From Thereva unica (lineage: Eukaryota > Arthropoda > Insecta > Diptera > Therevidae): 64,000 nucleotides of DNA. Shown here piece by piece: positions 59,951 through 64,000 of the stretch. Every line of letters starts with the position of its first letter. The stretch's first letter is position 1. Where the stretch lies: assembly GCA_949987705.1 (NCBI GenBank), contig OX465281.1, forward strand, positions 137,378,876 to 137,442,875. Reading direction: 5' to 3'. The notes under the pieces were generated by a model, which was not told the origin of the DNA, did not search any database, and worked only from the letters and a program-made list of their open reading frames with translations. Both the position numbers and the translations under genes were made by a program.

Positions 59951-61400
59951 AAAACGCCGAAGCTTCTGTGCTGTACGAGTAAGCTCCAAGGAGATCCCTC
60001 TCCAGCTCTGAGGGGATGCTTATTGCATCAGACCCTCAACCTCCTTCTTCTTCTGATTTTTTTTAAATCCACATCAGGATAAGGCGTCCACATCGGGGAT
60101 ATACAACTGGGTGCCCCCGTGCCCAGAGGAGATCGTCCGGGACAGTGCAACACTCCCACTGCCACGCAGTCCTCGATAAGATGACATTTACATCTTGGCT
60201 TGGTAGGCTTTTAAGGGTCTGCTTCCTACTATCCTTATTAGTTGGTTATCTAGGAGGCACCACGGGGAGGTGACGGTTCGATTTTACCCCCCAGAGAATC
60301 TTACTTACTATACATATAGTGCAGGCGCTGGAAGTAGTTAAGTATTCAGAATGTGAGGACCGCACTCCGTTAACAGATTTCAGTTGAGAACAGCTAAAAG
60401 AGGAATAATACGGTTGCAGCCAATTCAATTTAAATTTTTGGGTCCAATTTTGTTTACCCCATCTTTTTTTATTGGTATCTCTACGGTTCCCGGGCCCCTT
60501 ATTTGGTGAAGGTTTTTGATGAAGCACCGCAAAATAAGACGAAAATATTGAATAAAATTTTTCGTTTTTGATCTTCCCGGGGAATTCGGCACCCTGTGCA
60601 GAACTTACCCTTTGGCGAGAAGCCAGCTTAAGAAAATTCTGAATCATGCCATAAAAGTCTTAAAATCGGTTTAGCAGTTTGCAAACTTTGATCATTACAA
60701 TTAAAATGATAAAAAAAAAACTTGCCACTCCCTTTCCTCAATCTATCGGATCAAGTTTTCCGTATGAACCGATAGTCGGATATAAGTGAAAAAGCAGCCT
60801 CAAAACGTATCCAAGAAAATACTGAATCTCCCGTAAGTTGTATGATGAACGTAGAATAAACGGTTTCCTTCAAACTAATAATACATTTAGCACTAGTGGG
60901 AAATCTACTAATATCAGAACTGGTGACAAAGTAATCCTGAGAGAAGCTAGTTCAAATAACTATTATAGTGGTTAATCTAAAAGATTTTGCTAGAGAATTT
61001 GTTTTTCCCGAACGTTAGCAAACAATCATTTCCTTCGTATTTCGTTCGCTACACTTAAGCTTTGTATTGTGCGTGTTGAAGCGCTGATAAACGGGGAAGA
61101 GAAAGACTACAAACTCCAAAGCTTTCCGGAGATAGAACTTGTCAAACTTGACCAAAAAGAACAAATTTTTCGGTAACTACTGGAAAGGTTTGAAAAATTC
61201 GTGTTTTTAAAGGGAAACGAAATTCTTGCACGATTTTTATAGAGTGACGAATTTTGACAAATGATGTTTTTTTGCAAAGCTATCGCTGTGCAAAATCCAA
61301 AAAAAGATCACTTCGTTTAGAACTAGTCTCATTCCATCGAGTTTATTAGATATTAGCAAAACTTATCAGTTTAAGGTCTCTCGGACACTTATACAAAGTT
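59951..61400. other. Probable LINE 5' leader, then unassigned DNA
   Basis: 60040-60290 continues upstream of the LINE ORF1 on the - strand and may be its 5' region. An open frame at 60246-60647 (-) shows no recognised motif. From 60700 on nothing is recognised. Confidence 0.35.
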
Positions 61401-61404
61401 TTTC

Positions 61405-61830
61405 CATTTAAACAAAAAAAGGCCCGACCGAATGTTCATTTTTTCAGGGCATTTTTTCGTTAATATTCTTTCGGGACCCTAAAGAAGTCGATATAGTTTT
61501 TGTATCACGCGGTATCGTGCAGATACCAAGAACATGAACGTCGTTTAAACAAAAAAACGGTTCGACGGGATTTTATGGAAATCTTTTCAGATCATATTTT
61601 CGTTAATATTCTTCGAACGGCACCGAACTAAGTCGATATCGTCTATGGCTCGCGCGATATCGTGCAGGTACAAAAATCACTTATGTCGCTTAAACCAAAA
61701 AACGGCTAGACCAAATTTTATAAAAATCTTTTCAGATCATATTTCCGTTAATACGCTTCGAATCGAACGACACCTCAACGAAGTCGTTATCTTTTTTGGT
61801 TTGATATCGTGCAGGAAAAAAGACCACATA
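61405..61830. repeat. Diverged tandem repeat, three units of about 140 bp
   Basis: Each unit holds TTTAAACAAAAAAACGG (or AACCAAAAAACGG), CTTTTCAGATCATATTTTCG, TTAATATTCTTCGAA and GATATCGTGCAGGTAC-type blocks, near 61415, 61550 and 61690. It ends at a (CA)n stretch near 61840. Confidence 0.7.
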
Positions 61831-64000
61831 CGTACGCACACACACACATACTTCCACTCAAATTTTTTCTTAAAATGCTATTGGGACCTTGAAAAGAGAA
61901 AATACGTTGAAAATTTCGATTTCGACTTTCGGACGGATTACAGCAACTTCCCTACACTGGGAAGTTAAAAATACTTGATTAAGTTGTAAGATCCTGTAAA
62001 TAACCATATGAACTTAGAAAATAACAATTATTTGTGTTATTATTAATAATAACATGTTTTACCCATTCGTTATCTAAACAATTAACGTAAGTACATGGAA
62101 AACAAAAATTTAAAAAAAAAAAAACTTATTTTTATAGTTTTTCTGTCAGCAAATTCTACTACATTTTTAATGAACATCGAGGCCAAACTAATTAATGTTG
62201 TTTGGACATTGTGGAGCGCAACTACGTTTTTATCAGCTTGTTTAGAAAAACTTGCAACAGTCACTGGTATTGCTAACAGAATACTTAGCGATATCCAGGT
62301 GTTGGGATATAACTCTTGAAGATTTTTCTTTTGATAAAGTTTAATGTCTTGATAGGTGTTGCCTGAATATCTTCGAAATAATGTTGCGGACCTAAAATTT
62401 CATCTTACAACAAATCAAAATTGCAGTAATGAAAAATGTAGCATGAGCTCTTCTTTATTTTTACCTATAAATGTCAACTTGAAGTCTCAATATCTCGAAA
62501 ACTAAGCGTTATATCGAAAAATTTTATTCCATAAGCCTTATTTTGCGTTTAAGAGGTATGGCGTGTTACACCACTGTATTTTATAAAATTAAACACTTCG
62601 TTTGTTTTATTTGTTTATTAAAACACTTGATTATAGATAGTATAGATATAAAATTCACTAAACTTAAGTTTTATTTTCGTTGTCAATACTTATTATTCTG
62701 ATTTTATATGACTGCTGATTGTTTGCGCGCGGGCCGATTGCACTGTACTTTGGAGAACACGATTTAAAGAACTTTGAAGAAGGAATCGAGAATGGAGCTG
62801 CCGGAAATTGGCTCGATCGCTGAACTGTCGTTCGGTGATCAATGGAGTGTTCCGACTGATCGTTTTGATCGTGTCGGAAGTTGTTGTGTGACATTGCGTA
62901 AAGTTTGGTAATTTGGTTTGGTTAATAACTTTACGCGGTCACTACAGATGTAGTTGCAAAAAACTCATAATTTGCCCCTAAACCCTAAAAAGTGAGTTTC
63001 TCGAGATAGAAATCGGTCGACTTTATAACCCTTTATTAAGAACCCTAAAAGGAAGTTCTGTGCCAAGTTTCAGCCTGTACACAATCATTTCCGCTATTGC
63101 GCTGTTTTCGGCTCAATTTACCTGCACTATTTTGCATACTTAACTACCTCCAGCCCCCGGTCTAATATGTATTGAAACATCAAGGCAAGCGGTAGTTTGC
63201 CGAGTTCGTAAGGGCAAACAGCTAAAGCCTTATTTACGCCTAAACATGGAAAACAAGGTGTTTTTTTTCTTTCATAAAATTATGCGATTTATCACCTTTT
63301 TATAAGCAATATAAGTAATTTTTCATTTGTAACCGATACCCACAATATAAATAATTTATTATTTCATTAGTTTTTTTTCCTATCATTCTTCGTTTTCTTA
63401 ATTTTTACATTTTTTACATTTCGAAACGAACTTTTTTTTCTCCTTCAGTCTAAAAAAGTGGGTACTCAAAATTATTCTATCAGATGGCGCTATAAGCTAT
63501 TTCAATTGCTCAATAAATGAGCTATGGTGCTACTAGTTGATGATGGCATTAGATGATTAACAAAATGAGTACATATAAAAGTGGTTAGTTGCAACTATGG
63601 TGTCAGATTGCGTTAGGTACTAAAAAAACATATGTAGTTCATAGTACAGTACAGTTAAATTTTGAAATACCGATTACTACTTTTGCATAGTTCGTAATTG
63701 TACTTTATTTCTAAAAATGTGACATATTCGTTATAAGTTAGTCGAATCCAGAACTGTTGATGTCAGATAGCATTCCCTATCATTTCGATGATTAACAAAA
63801 AGCGTTCATATTAAACTGGTAAGAGTCTAAAGATTACCATTTCTTCATCATTCTATCGACAAGGGTTTGAAAGGGTATTACAAGTAGAATACCATAAGCG
63901 ATATAGTATACTCAATATATGGCTAGGATCCAGGGCGGTCATCTCAAGAGGACGGATTACCATTTTCTTCACAACCCCCTCGGCATGGCTATCAAATGAA
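61831..64000. other. No gene recognised
   Basis: AT-rich. Short open frames on both strands (for example 62095-62319 + against 62082-62264 -) mirror each other. A phrase GATGATTAACAAAA...CATAT.AAA.TGGT occurs near 63551 and 63789, perhaps an old duplication. Nothing else can be supported. Confidence 0.35.

Noticed and set aside
62082..62319. Pair of opposite-strand frames near 62.1 kb
   Set aside because: Each is the complement of the other, with AT-rich content and no motif.

Overview
This window is nuclear DNA of an insect: AT-rich, intron-containing and dominated by mobile elements. A beetle is possible from the element types, but the sequence does not settle the order. There is one clear host gene, the 3' half of the type II regulatory subunit of cAMP-dependent protein kinase (Pka-R2), on the + strand. 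Five exons (1919-2014, 2081-2228, 2447-2522, 21836-22018, 22165-22289) join with consistent splice phases and encode the end of cyclic-nucleotide-binding domain A, all of domain B and the C-terminus. Its 5' exons lie left of the window. The third intron visible is 19.3 kb and is packed with transposons.

Layout. 1-2080: LINE remnant, a short repeated motif and the first exon. 2523-21835: giant intron holding a PIF/Harbinger MITE, Helitron-like coding fragments, a broken LINE, foldback elements, an RTE-type LINE tail and a 5.87-kb LTR retrotransposon (15436-21307, antisense to the host gene). That retrotransposon has LTRs that read identical, a 4-bp target duplication, gag and pol, an 881-bp DNA element inserted in the RT gene, and a complete tRNA-Lys(CTT) sequence with CCA where an 18-nt primer binding site would be expected. 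22290-28190: 3' flank, SINE and LINE pieces, then two abutting Harbinger-type elements. 28193-35859: a 7.7-kb DNA transposon with arms of about 830 bp, carrying a multi-exon gene on the - strand with paired C/H zinc modules and a FEN1/XPG-like nuclease; it best resembles the Academ superfamily, and its right terminus is duplicated. 36-41 kb: LINE fragments, a TAA-flanked MITE, a half foldback element and a Helitron N-terminal fragment.

42-50.7 kb is a large nested structure of inverted 118-bp satellite arrays within terminal inverted repeats, cut by a tRNA-derived SINE. 53.7-55.1 kb holds another jockey-like LINE copy. 55198-56699 is a 1.5-kb palindrome made of two elements with exactly the same centre. 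56.8-59.9 kb is a near-complete but decayed LINE (DUF4780-like ORF1, endonuclease, RT) on the - strand. The last 4 kb shows only a diverged tandem repeat.

The most unusual signals are the whole tRNA inside the LTR element, the XPG-nuclease transposon with its double right end and homopolymer-only frameshifts, the co-centred nested palindromes, and the chain of three elements sharing TTA/TAA target sites. All family assignments come from reading motifs; no database search was run.
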